NCBI GenBank assembly: GCA_012271065.1
Contig: JAAXHE010000214.1
Span: forward strand, 1 to 25,419
Reading direction: 5' to 3'
Source of the DNA: Candidatus Latescibacterota bacterium
GTDB taxonomy: Bacteria > Latescibacterota > UBA2968 > GCA-2709665
Length of the DNA stretch: 25,419 nt
The translations under genes and the position numbers were made by a program. Positions 6,679 through 13,934 of this stretch are shown here, one piece after another; within the stretch, counting starts at the first letter, position 1; each line of letters begins with the position of its first letter. The notes under the pieces are model-generated. The model was not told the origin of the DNA. It saw only the letters and a program-made list of their open reading frames with translations, and ran no database searches.

Positions 6679-7968
6679 ATGCAGACCGATTTCGCGTTTG
6701 AGATGGGAACTTCGAACTTGCGGTTCGGACCGGGCGCGACAAGGGAAGTGGGAATGGATCTGTCCGAACTGGGCGCCAGGCGGGTGATGCTGTTAACGGA
6801 CCCCAATCTCATGGACCTGCCGCCTGTGCTGACGGCGGTCGAATCCCTCAAGAGCGAGGGGGTCGATTACGCGCTTTATGACCGTGTTCGGGTCGAACCC
6901 ACGGACGTTTCGTTTCAGGAAGCCATCGACTTTGCACTGGATGGAAACTTCGATGCGTTCGTTGCCGTGGGCGGCGGTTCCTCCATCGATACGGCAAAAG
7001 CCGCGAATCTCTATTCCACCTTTCCCGATGATTTCTACGCGTACGTGAACGCCCCGATCGGCAGCGGCAAGCCGGTTCCCGGCGCGCTCAAGCCGCTGAT
7101 CGCGATTCCGACGACCGCCGGAACCGGCAGCGAGACCACGGGCGTCACGATATTCGATATTTCCGAGAAACACGTCAAGACCGGCATCGCCCACCGCCGC
7201 CTGAAACCGTCGCTGGGCATTGTCGATCCTGAGAATACGCGAACCATGCCGCCGGTTGTTGCGGCCTCGACGGGCCTGGATGTGCTCTGCCACGCACTCG
7301 AGTCTTATACGGCGATTCCTTACGACCAGCGGCCATTGCCCGAACGGCCGATTCTGCGGCCTGCTTACCAGGGCACCAATCCCATCAGCGACATGTGGGC
7401 GATCCGGGCCATCGAACTGGTCGCGGAAAACATCGTGCGCGCGGTTGCGGATCCGGATGATGACGAGGCGAGGTCGAATATGATCCTGGCATCGAGCATG
7501 GCTGGGATGGGCTTCGGCAACGCGGGCGTTCATCTCCCTCACGGGATGTCCTATCCCGTCTCGGGGATGGTGCGGGATTACCGGCCGGATGGGATGGTAA
7601 GCGACCATCCCATCGTGCCCCATGGGATGTCGGTTTTCCTGAACGCGCCGGCCTCCTTCCGGTTTACCGGTCCTACACGCCCGGAACGCCATCTCAAGGC
7701 CGCGCAACTGCTGGGCGCGGACATTTCCGGGGTGAAGGACCCTGCGACGGAGGCGGGAGGGATCCTCGCCGACCGCATCGTCGTGCTGATGAAGCGTCTC
7801 GAAATGCCCAACGGACTTTCCGCGATCGGGTTTACGGAAGCCGACGTGCCGGCGCTGGTGGAGGGCACGCTGCCCCAGCACCGCGTGACCAAGCTGTCAC
7901 CGAGGCCCGCCGGCAGAGAGGACCTGGCGGCGCTTTTCACTGACGCGCTGACGGCGTGGCAGCGGTAA
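6679..7968 (+). CDS. Iron-containing alcohol dehydrogenase, hydroxyacid-oxoacid transhydrogenase-like (ADHFE1 type)
   Basis: This 429-residue protein belongs to the iron-dependent group III alcohol dehydrogenases. The N-terminal pattern FEMGTSNLRFGPGATREVGM closely resembles the start of mature animal ADHFE1, the transhydrogenase that couples oxidation of 4-hydroxybutyrate to reduction of 2-oxoglutarate with a tightly bound nicotinamide. The nucleotide-binding motif VGGGSSIDTAKA is at 97-108, and TTAGTGSE at 145-152. Candidate metal ligands are Asp201, His205, His285 and His315, with His288 next to the site. The family part has full length and lacks the mitochondrial presequence of the animal enzyme. 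AGGAG stands five bases before ATG 6679. The Rieske oxygenase gene begins 26 bp after the stop, so the two are probably co-transcribed. The true substrate could be another hydroxy acid or alcohol. Confidence 0.82.
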   Translation: MQTDFAFEMGTSNLRFGPGATREVGMDLSELGARRVMLLTDPNLMDLPPVLTAVESLKSEGVDYALYDRVRVEPTDVSFQEAIDFALDGNFDAFVAVGGGSSIDTAKAANLYSTFPDDFYAYVNAPIGSGKPVPGALKPLIAIPTTAGTGSETTGVTIFDISEKHVKTGIAHRRLKPSLGIVDPENTRTMPPVVAASTGLDVLCHALESYTAIPYDQRPLPERPILRPAYQGTNPISDMWAIRAIELVAENIVRAVADPDDDEARSNMILASSMAGMGFGNAGVHLPHGMSYPVSGMVRDYRPDGMVSDHPIVPHGMSVFLNAPASFRFTGPTRPERHLKAAQLLGADISGVKDPATEAGGILADRIVVLMKRLEMPNGLSAIGFTEADVPALVEGTLPQHRVTKLSPRPAGREDLAALFTDALTAWQR

Positions 7969-7994
7969 AGCGGTATCAGGAGGAAAGGACTCCA

Positions 7995-9065
7995 ATGACC
8001 TTAACAGGATCACGAGACTCGCGCGTCAGTAACATCGAACGCCCGGGCGCGGCTGGCACCGATCATTTGCCGCCGTTCCCGGAAGGATGGTATCTGGTAA
8101 CGACCCGACAGGCCCTTCTGCGGGAGAAACTGATCGAGAAGACCTGGATGGGAGAAGAAATCGTCGCCTGGTGCGACGAAAAGGGCCGTGTATGCGTGGC
8201 CGACTCGATATGTCCGCACCTGGGCTCGTCCCTGGGACCGGACGTTGGCGGGAACGTATGCAACGGGCGCCTGGTCTGTCCGTTTCACGGATTTGAATTC
8301 GACACGACCGGTCAATGCGTGGCGACACCGAACGCCCCGGCGCCCGGAGCCGCGAAACTGAAGGTATACGAGACCAGAGAAATTCTGGGTCTCGTCTTCG
8401 CTTGGTTCGGGAACGGCGGCCGGCCCTCGCACTGGGACCTTCCGGATGAACCGCACACCGGCGCCGAGTGGGGCGAGTTGGGATTCCGGACTCTCCGGTT
8501 CCGCGGCCATCCCCAGGAAACAGCGGAAAACTCAGTGGACGTGGGACACCTGCGCTACGTACACGGCTACGATAATGTGAATCCGGTCGGTTCGCTAACG
8601 GTGGACGGCGCCTACCTGAAGAGTTGCTTCGACTTCAAACGCGTTCGCAGGATCCTGGGTGTAAAGGACCTCGTGTACGAAATCTCGGCCGTCGCCCATA
8701 TCCATGGACTGGGCTACTCCTTCGTCGAAATTCACGAGAAAACCATCGATATGCACGCGAGACTGTGGGTGCTTCCCACGCCCATCGATGGCGCCCTCAT
8801 CGATCTCGTTCTGGCCGGTCAACTGCGGGAAATCCGCAAGCCCGGGCGGTTCATCACGGGGCTGGGTTTCTTACCGCTGACGTTGCGCCAGCGGCTGATG
8901 AATCACATTCTGCTTTCAGGGCAAAAACATGATGTCATGCAGGACGTGGTGATCTGGGAAAAGAAGCGGCATCGGTCTCCCCCCAGGCTGTGTCGGGCCG
9001 ACGGCCCCATCGGTACCTACCGCCGATATTGCCGGCAGTTCTATCCGGAACCCCCAAAAGCCTGA
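7995..9065 (+). CDS. Rieske [2Fe-2S] non-haem iron oxygenase, steroid-oxygenase-like
   Basis: This 356-residue protein is an oxygenase of the ring-hydroxylating superfamily. The Rieske cluster ligands are Cys73 and His75 (CPHLG) and Cys95 and His98 (CPFHG). The mononuclear iron site is the ENSVDVGHLRYVHG block at 178-191, with Asn179, Asp182, His185 and His190. The ENSVD..H....HG form is shared with the cholesterol 7-desaturase (DAF-36/Neverland) and KshA-like oxygenases. Given the sterol methyltransferase homologue nearby, a steroid or triterpenoid substrate is a reasonable guess, not a demonstrated one. No dedicated ferredoxin or reductase gene is in the window. The ATG at 7995 was chosen because AGGAGG lies upstream and the gene then follows the previous stop by 26 bp; an in-frame GTG at 7956 would overlap that gene. 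It converges on the flavoprotein gene with a 63-bp gap and no obvious terminator. Confidence 0.85.
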   Translation: MTLTGSRDSRVSNIERPGAAGTDHLPPFPEGWYLVTTRQALLREKLIEKTWMGEEIVAWCDEKGRVCVADSICPHLGSSLGPDVGGNVCNGRLVCPFHGFEFDTTGQCVATPNAPAPGAAKLKVYETREILGLVFAWFGNGGRPSHWDLPDEPHTGAEWGELGFRTLRFRGHPQETAENSVDVGHLRYVHGYDNVNPVGSLTVDGAYLKSCFDFKRVRRILGVKDLVYEISAVAHIHGLGYSFVEIHEKTIDMHARLWVLPTPIDGALIDLVLAGQLREIRKPGRFITGLGFLPLTLRQRLMNHILLSGQKHDVMQDVVIWEKKRHRSPPRLCRADGPIGTYRRYCRQFYPEPPKA

Positions 9066-9128
9066 TCGACGCCGCTCGCGAACCATACACACCGGCGATC
9101 GCCCGTTCCCCCAGATGGTCAACCGTCT

Positions 9129-10508
9129 TCAGCCCCTCGCCTTCCTGAACCCCCACCCGTACAGAATGCTCCCATAGTAGTTGAACGACCGTCTTGCTTC
9201 GGGATCGTCGAAGGGATAGTCCGCGCCGATCTGCGTTGCTGCGGCAAGCCCGCTGACGAAGCACGTCTCCTGGCTGTTGATCAGCGTGTGGGCCCCGCAG
9301 TGCCAGGTCCGTTTCCTGCCCTGAATGAAGCGAATCAGTGGAACGAGCAGCGCAACGTGGCGCACGTCATGCACAATGTGCTGGAACCACCACCTTCCGA
9401 TGATTTTTTTTTCATCGATACGGCTGATCGGGTTGTAGGTCACCAGACAGGGCCTGTCCGACCGTTTCGCCCATGGCTGCTGGTTGTGCATGATGTACGT
9501 GATTTCGTAATTGTCAGGTCTGACGCCGTATTGTTCGATGTGATTGCTTCGCGTTGTCAGGGGCCTCACTTCGTTATCGGGAAGGACTGACGCGTCGGAG
9601 TGGACAATCGTATGGTTGTGGAGTTCGCTCTCGTAACGGATGGACGAGAGAATATAGCGTTCCAGCATGGTGGGTTTGTCCAGCATCATCAGCGTCTGGT
9701 TCGCATTGCACGCGAAGATCACATCGTCGAACGTCTCCCTTACTCCGTCCTCGTCCTCGACCACCACACTTTTGGATCGACGGTACACCTTTCGGACAGG
9801 ACGGTTGAAGTATATCCTTTCTCTGAAGTCGGCTGACAGGTTCTCATAGATGCGTCGGGTTCCCCGGTCCCACGTCTGCATGGGCGTGGCGGTCTCGATG
9901 TCGAAAAACTCGAGATACCTCCCGAAGAGCGCCGCGGGCATGTCGAACACGTTTGTCGCCATCAGAAAGTTGACAAACATTGGCTTCAGTACCTTGTACC
10001 TGAAGTCCGCGGAAAAACCGCCGAGATTCAGGACCGTCCGCATGCTGATGTAATTGAACGGATTGAGGGCGTTCAGAAACTTCGATTCGGAACGGGTCAG
10101 CCAACCGAACCGGTGCAGGCGCTTCAGTACCCGTTGAAACTTTGCAATCTCGAATTGCAGCTGGTCCCGGATATCCGAGTCGAAATCGTGGGCATAGACA
10201 CGGCCGCGGTACTTCACACTGTAGCTGAATCGGGTATCGATCAGGTCTATGCCGAACATCTTCATCAGCAACATGACATGCCGATATACTGAGGGTATAC
10301 AGGCCGTGACGGAAATGTCGAAGGGAATGGAGCCGCCGTCGTCCTGTGGCATATCGGCCGTGATCGCGTTCCCGCCAATCCGGTCCTGGGCCTCGAACAG
10401 GCGAAAATCAAACCGGTCCGGGTGGTGATGCAGCGCCCAGGCGGCTCCCAGGCCCGATATACCGCCGCCGACAATTGCGATGCGCCGCGGCAGGGTATTC
10501 TTTCTCAC
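9129..10508 (-). CDS. FAD-dependent oxidoreductase, COG2907-like (amine oxidase/desaturase fold)
   Basis: This 459-residue flavoprotein has an N-terminal Rossmann FAD-binding motif (AIVGGGISGLGAAWAL, residues 11-26) and a downstream acidic residue in LFEAQDRIGGNA. The second half carries HNHTIVHSD, ITYIMHNQQPW, LVTYNP and, near the C-terminus, GRKRTWHCGAH and SGLAAA. These match the COG2907 family of predicted NAD/FAD-binding proteins, which often sit beside cyclopropane-fatty-acid synthases or other lipid methyltransferases. Here a sterol-type methyltransferase lies 286 bp away on the same strand, so oxidation or reduction of a lipid is likely. The first codon is GTG at 10508 with AAGGGG about 7 nt upstream; no better ATG is close. 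The last 31 residues are partly duplicated as a relic at 10648-10764. Confidence 0.75.
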   Translation of the reverse strand: MRKNTLPRRIAIVGGGISGLGAAWALHHHPDRFDFRLFEAQDRIGGNAITADMPQDDGGSIPFDISVTACIPSVYRHVMLLMKMFGIDLIDTRFSYSVKYRGRVYAHDFDSDIRDQLQFEIAKFQRVLKRLHRFGWLTRSESKFLNALNPFNYISMRTVLNLGGFSADFRYKVLKPMFVNFLMATNVFDMPAALFGRYLEFFDIETATPMQTWDRGTRRIYENLSADFRERIYFNRPVRKVYRRSKSVVVEDEDGVRETFDDVIFACNANQTLMMLDKPTMLERYILSSIRYESELHNHTIVHSDASVLPDNEVRPLTTRSNHIEQYGVRPDNYEITYIMHNQQPWAKRSDRPCLVTYNPISRIDEKKIIGRWWFQHIVHDVRHVALLVPLIRFIQGRKRTWHCGAHTLINSQETCFVSGLAAATQIGADYPFDDPEARRSFNYYGSILYGWGFRKARG

Positions 10509-10559
10509 AGGAACCCCTTATTCTTATGCACCGTGGTTATTGTTGACCGCAGGCCGGGA

Positions 10560-10585
10560 GGGCAACCACAAGGGTTGCCCCTACA
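10560..10585 (+). repeat. Dispersed GTAGGGGC palindrome (family C)
   Basis: This is identical to 3150-3175: arms GGGCAACC and GGTTGCCC, then CTACA. It sits 52 bp upstream of the flavoprotein start codon, between that gene and the methyltransferase operon, and so would fall in the leader or promoter region of the flavoprotein gene. Confidence 0.75.
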
Positions 10586-10616
10586 AAGGCACAACCGGCG
10601 CTCACATCAATAGAAC

Positions 10617-10645
10617 GAGCCTGTCAGACGTATTCCGACAGGCTC
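10617..10645 (-). terminator. Hairpin after the methyltransferase operon, candidate terminator
   Basis: GAGCCTGTC at 10617-10625 pairs perfectly with GACAGGCTC at 10637-10645 around an 11-base loop. It lies about 150 bp beyond the methyltransferase stop in the direction of transcription and is followed on that strand by GTTCTATTG, only weakly U-rich. It could end the long operon before the flavoprotein gene. Confidence 0.45.
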
Positions 10646-10647
10646 AC

Positions 10648-10764
10648 ATGCAACGATTCATCTCCCGGGCGGACTACCACTTCGAGGATGCCGCGGCAAG
10701 GTACTCCTTCAACTACTGCAGACGCATCATGTACGGCTGGCGTTTCCTGAGAGGCCCGGGCTGA
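10648..10764 (+). pseudogene. Relic of the C-terminal tail of a COG2907-like flavoprotein gene
   Basis: On the plus strand a 38-codon frame ends at TGA 10762-10764. Its last 31 residues (ADYHFEDAAARYSFNY... IMYGW.F...G) align without gaps to the last 31 residues of the intact flavoprotein at 9129-10508 (ADYPFDDPEARRSFNYYGSILYGW), with 17 identities, and both stop at the same point. Everything upstream of the tail is replaced by a hairpin and a dispersed palindrome, so no functional enzyme is encoded. The orientation is opposite to that of the intact gene. I read it as what remains of a second, diverged flavoprotein gene, not a recent copy. Confidence 0.7.
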
Positions 10765-10794
10765 GGGTCCTGCGTGCAGGCGCTTCTGGCGGGC

Positions 10795-11829
10795 CTAAAG
10801 CGGCTTGCGGGCCAGGAAACAGTACAGCGGCGTGAAGATACCCGCCTTGCCACCCGCCAAGTAAGCCTCCGCTGTCCGGTCCAGGAGTCGGACGACTTCC
10901 GCGGAGCCCTTCGGAAAGAGCCGCAGTACTTCCGCCAGCTTCGATCCTGCGATGACCGCCTTGCGGCCCCACGGAAGCCTGCGCAAGGCGTTCCCCAACG
11001 TCCCATGGCGACTCTCCATGGGCTGATACCAGGGTGTGGAGGGTCCCTCCTGGACGTCCCGGTCCATCCCTTCCATGACTTGGAATCCCGCGGCTTCAAG
11101 GGCGTGATTCACTTCCCCGAAGGTTGCGATGTCCTTCAGCGCGATGCCGCGCATGAGATCCTGCTTGATGGCCCGGTGCCGCTCGTCTTTCGGATCGAAC
11201 TTGCCCGTGAGACACATTTCCTGCCCCCAGAACAGGGCACCGGGTTTCAGCACGCGGAAGATCTCCTCGAAGGCGCGTTGCTTGTCCGGCGCATGGCACG
11301 TTGACTCAATGGCATAACCCCGGTCGAAGGTGTCGTCCTCGATGGCGCTCATGTCCATGAAGCTGCACGTCTCCAAATCGACCATGTGATCGAGCCCCGC
11401 CTCGGCGTTCAACCGTTTCGCTTCTTCCAACTGGATCTCATTGATGTTGATTCCTACAACCCTGACGCCGGCCTCGCGGACGACGCGGCGCATGGGAGCG
11501 CCGACTCCACAACCGACGTCGACGACCGTCATACCCTGTTGCAGCTCCAACTTCGAGATCATCGCCCGCTGATGCCGGACCATGGACGCCTCCACACTCT
11601 CATCAGGCGTGAGAGGCGAGAAGTGCAGGGACTCGCCCCAGCCCCACACCATGAACCCGCTGCAAAGGTCGTAATAGTCTTTCACTGTTTGAGTGTGATC
11701 GTACCCGCCCACGCCACCGTGGTCCGTCGCCACCCGTTCGAGCCAGCCGTCGAAGTGCTGCACTCGATCCGCGACGCCCGATCCCCGGAACGCGTCTCCC
11801 AGCTTTCTCGATAGTTTGCCCAGCCGCAT
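10795..11829 (-). CDS. Sterol 24-C-methyltransferase (SMT/Erg6) homologue
   Basis: This 344-residue SAM-dependent methyltransferase matches eukaryotic Erg6/SMT along its length. The aromatic sterol-binding segment FMVWGWGESLHFS is at 59-71 (yeast FYEYGWGSSFHFS). The SAM motif VVDVGCGVGAP is at 102-112, and the SMT signature YAIESTCHAP at 172-181 (yeast YAIEATCHAP). The LKPGALF motif is near 194-200, and the C-terminal sterol-MT domain (TPWYQPM, then AGGKAGIFTPL...ARKPL) is present. The known reaction adds a methyl group to the delta-24 double bond of a sterol side chain. Cyclopropane-fatty-acid synthases and tocopherol methyltransferases share the SAM core but not the YAIEsTCHAP and C-terminal signatures. 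It is the last gene of the operon, 40 bp after the P450 gene. AGGGGG lies about 12 nt before ATG 11829. The family is well supported; the actual substrate (sterol or a related triterpenoid) is inferred. Confidence 0.87.
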   Translation of the reverse strand: MRLGKLSRKLGDAFRGSGVADRVQHFDGWLERVATDHGGVGGYDHTQTVKDYYDLCSGFMVWGWGESLHFSPLTPDESVEASMVRHQRAMISKLELQQGMTVVDVGCGVGAPMRRVVREAGVRVVGININEIQLEEAKRLNAEAGLDHMVDLETCSFMDMSAIEDDTFDRGYAIESTCHAPDKQRAFEEIFRVLKPGALFWGQEMCLTGKFDPKDERHRAIKQDLMRGIALKDIATFGEVNHALEAAGFQVMEGMDRDVQEGPSTPWYQPMESRHGTLGNALRRLPWGRKAVIAGSKLAEVLRLFPKGSAEVVRLLDRTAEAYLAGGKAGIFTPLYCFLARKPL

Positions 11830-11869
11830 TTAGTCGTGTTTCCCCCTGGCTCCACCCGGAGCCACGTCG

Positions 11870-13903
11870 TCAGTCGAAGAGCTCCCGTCTCCGCTCGGAT
11901 ATGCGGAACTTCAGCTTCTTGCTGGGTTTCAGCGATGGAAACGGACTGAAACGGAGCTTTTGTTTGTACTTCGCCGGCGACACATCAATCGTGAAGTAGT
12001 GCGCCAGCATCAGCAAGTTGGCCGCCAGGTGCAACTCCATCCACCGGGTGCCGAGACATTTGTGCGTGCCCAACCCGTACGGGGCGTACCCGGGGCTGCG
12101 ATGCTCATGGCGCGGCGGCAGGTAGCGGTCGATGTCGAAATCGTAGGGGTTGGGAAAGACCTCGCTCATGTAATGCGTGGCGGTCATGGCGATGTGGACC
12201 CGTTCTCCCACGGGCAGCTCGTAGTCCTTGACCACGCACGTATTCATCACGTTCCGAATGGACATGGTGACGATCGGGTACATGCGCATGCACTCCATGA
12301 GGAAACGGTGCGTCACGTCGATGTTGGCGGGGGTGAAGTCCTCTCTCTCGGGGTCGCCGTTGGCGAACAGGGCATCTGCTTCGTCTTGGATTTTGGCGTA
12401 GAGGTCGGGCTGTGACGCCATGGCGTAGACTACGAGGCTGAATGTATCGCCGAGGTACACGCTGGCAATCAAGGCAGCGGAAAAGGCGAAAAGCAGGTTG
12501 GATTCCGGGAGAAATTGCGGGTCGCTCGCGTGAAGGCTGAGGTAGTCGTCAACCAGGTCCGGCGGGCAGTCTTCCCGTTGGGCGGGGGTATGGATGCCCT
12601 GGACCCGCTGCATCAGTGTGTCCAGGACTTTCGCCCGGCGTTTCATGCCCGGCGTATTCAGCGTGAATCTGGGCAGGAGCTTGGCGACGTGCACGCTGAG
12701 GGCCCGTTCCTTGTACGCCATCAGGTCGTCCATGAGGTCCTGGGTATCGACGCCGATGAACAATGGCGAGAGCTGGGCGTTCACCATCTCCCGGCACATG
12801 GACGTGGCGCGGTATGAGTCCCCAACCGTCAAGCTCGCCATGTATCTGCGCCCCTGATTGTAAAGCTGGTCCAACTGCCCTCCGAGCCTCCCGGCGGAAT
12901 AGGCCGGCGACAGGGATCTGCGAAGCCGGAAGTGATCCGCGCCGTCCAGGGCGGGCAGGACGCCGGACGCGCCGTAGACCTTCTCGAAGTCGCTGAAGTA
13001 GTCCCTGGCTCTCAGGTACATGCGCCCGCGCTTGTGCACCCAGCGGTTTGCCTCGAGGCCTGCCAGGAAGATCATCGGATCCGAGAAGGGAGGGCGGATC
13101 CGGAACACCGGACCGTACTCCTCTGAAAGGTTCCCGAAGAGCGCGTTGAGGTTGCCGTCTCGAATATGCGGGTTCAGCAGCAGCTTGGGCAGCGAAACCG
13201 TCGGAATCTTCCTGGTAAGGGCAGGACGTCGAAGAGCCGGGCCGGCAAGGTTCTGAGAGACCGCAATGGCCAGGGAGCGGCCGATCAGGTCCATCTTGCA
13301 GAGGAACTCGATGCGCTCCATCGCCTTGTCGTCGAGTTGGAATATGAAACGGAAGACGTCGCACGTATTGACAAGGCAGATAATGATGGCATCTCTCGGA
13401 TCGGGAATCTCGTCGGTGAAGATGCACCTGCTGATCCGCGTTTTAATGAACTGGTCTGCAGTGCCCTCCTCCGATTTGCCGTACGGTTCCCCATGCCAGA
13501 CGGTAGGAGCCAGTGTCCAGAATTCGCCATCGTGATATTCCAAGATCTTCATGTCAACCAGGCAATCCAGAACCGATTCAATGATCGACTCCGCTCGGGA
13601 AGCGAGCCGTTCGATCCAGTACTGGGCGTTCCGTTGAACAGATTCGGCTGCAATCACCTTCAGAATGGGGTCCAGGACAGGGCTGCCCGTTTCCGAATCG
13701 TCCACAAGGAACAGGGATTCCATGTCCGTGTCGATGCGAGATCTGAGTGAAAGCTCCGCCAGCACGGCACCGATGACCGTGCAGTTCAGATGCCAGCCTG
13801 GCAGCTGGTGAAAGTAGCCGGTCTCCTCGTTGAGGAGCATCAGGATGAGTTCTTGAGTCAAAGTCAGCGGTTGAGTCGTCAGATCCTCGGCAGTATCAGT
13901 CAT
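11870..13903 (-). CDS. GPP34 (GOLPH3-like) domain fused to cytochrome P450
   Basis: This 677-residue protein has two recognisable parts. Residues about 13-230 follow the GPP34/GOLPH3/Vps74 pattern: LTLTQELILMLLNEETGYF, then IGAVLAELSLRSRI, GSPVLDPILKVI, YWIERLA, a LVDMKIL turn, and late on PRDAIIICLVNTCDVFRFIF. This family binds phosphatidylinositol-4-phosphate membranes in eukaryotes and also occurs in bacteria. Residues about 260-677 are a cytochrome P450: the I-helix region contains YLGDTFS with an acid-Thr pair, the K-helix has ECMR (Glu537, Arg540), and the haem loop reads YGLGTHKCLG with axial Cys616 (the usual Phe of the loop is Tyr). No N-terminal membrane anchor is visible, so the GPP34 part could supply membrane contact. 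The ATG at 13903 was chosen for the GGGAGG 9 nt upstream; a GTG at 13957 would overlap the pump gene. It lies 31 bp after the RND gene and 40 bp before the methyltransferase. The P450 subfamily and substrate are not identifiable by eye. Confidence 0.82.
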   Translation of the reverse strand: MTDTAEDLTTQPLTLTQELILMLLNEETGYFHQLPGWHLNCTVIGAVLAELSLRSRIDTDMESLFLVDDSETGSPVLDPILKVIAAESVQRNAQYWIERLASRAESIIESVLDCLVDMKILEYHDGEFWTLAPTVWHGEPYGKSEEGTADQFIKTRISRCIFTDEIPDPRDAIIICLVNTCDVFRFIFQLDDKAMERIEFLCKMDLIGRSLAIAVSQNLAGPALRRPALTRKIPTVSLPKLLLNPHIRDGNLNALFGNLSEEYGPVFRIRPPFSDPMIFLAGLEANRWVHKRGRMYLRARDYFSDFEKVYGASGVLPALDGADHFRLRRSLSPAYSAGRLGGQLDQLYNQGRRYMASLTVGDSYRATSMCREMVNAQLSPLFIGVDTQDLMDDLMAYKERALSVHVAKLLPRFTLNTPGMKRRAKVLDTLMQRVQGIHTPAQREDCPPDLVDDYLSLHASDPQFLPESNLLFAFSAALIASVYLGDTFSLVVYAMASQPDLYAKIQDEADALFANGDPEREDFTPANIDVTHRFLMECMRMYPIVTMSIRNVMNTCVVKDYELPVGERVHIAMTATHYMSEVFPNPYDFDIDRYLPPRHEHRSPGYAPYGLGTHKCLGTRWMELHLAANLLMLAHYFTIDVSPAKYKQKLRFSPFPSLKPSKKLKFRISERRRELFD

Positions 13904-13934
13904 CGGTTTTCGCCTCCCTGCACCATGAAGTGCA

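Noticed and set aside
10480..10764. A 94-codon plus-strand gene covering the relic
   Set aside because: Its first two-thirds cover the antisense of the flavoprotein start, a dispersed palindrome and a hairpin; only the tail resembles a protein, so it is a gene remnant.
10795..11829. Reading the methyltransferase as a cyclopropane-fatty-acid synthase, since COG2907 proteins often accompany those
   Set aside because: It has the SMT-specific YAIESTCHAP and aromatic WGWG.S.HF motifs and the sterol-MT C-terminal domain, which fatty-acid synthases of that family lack.
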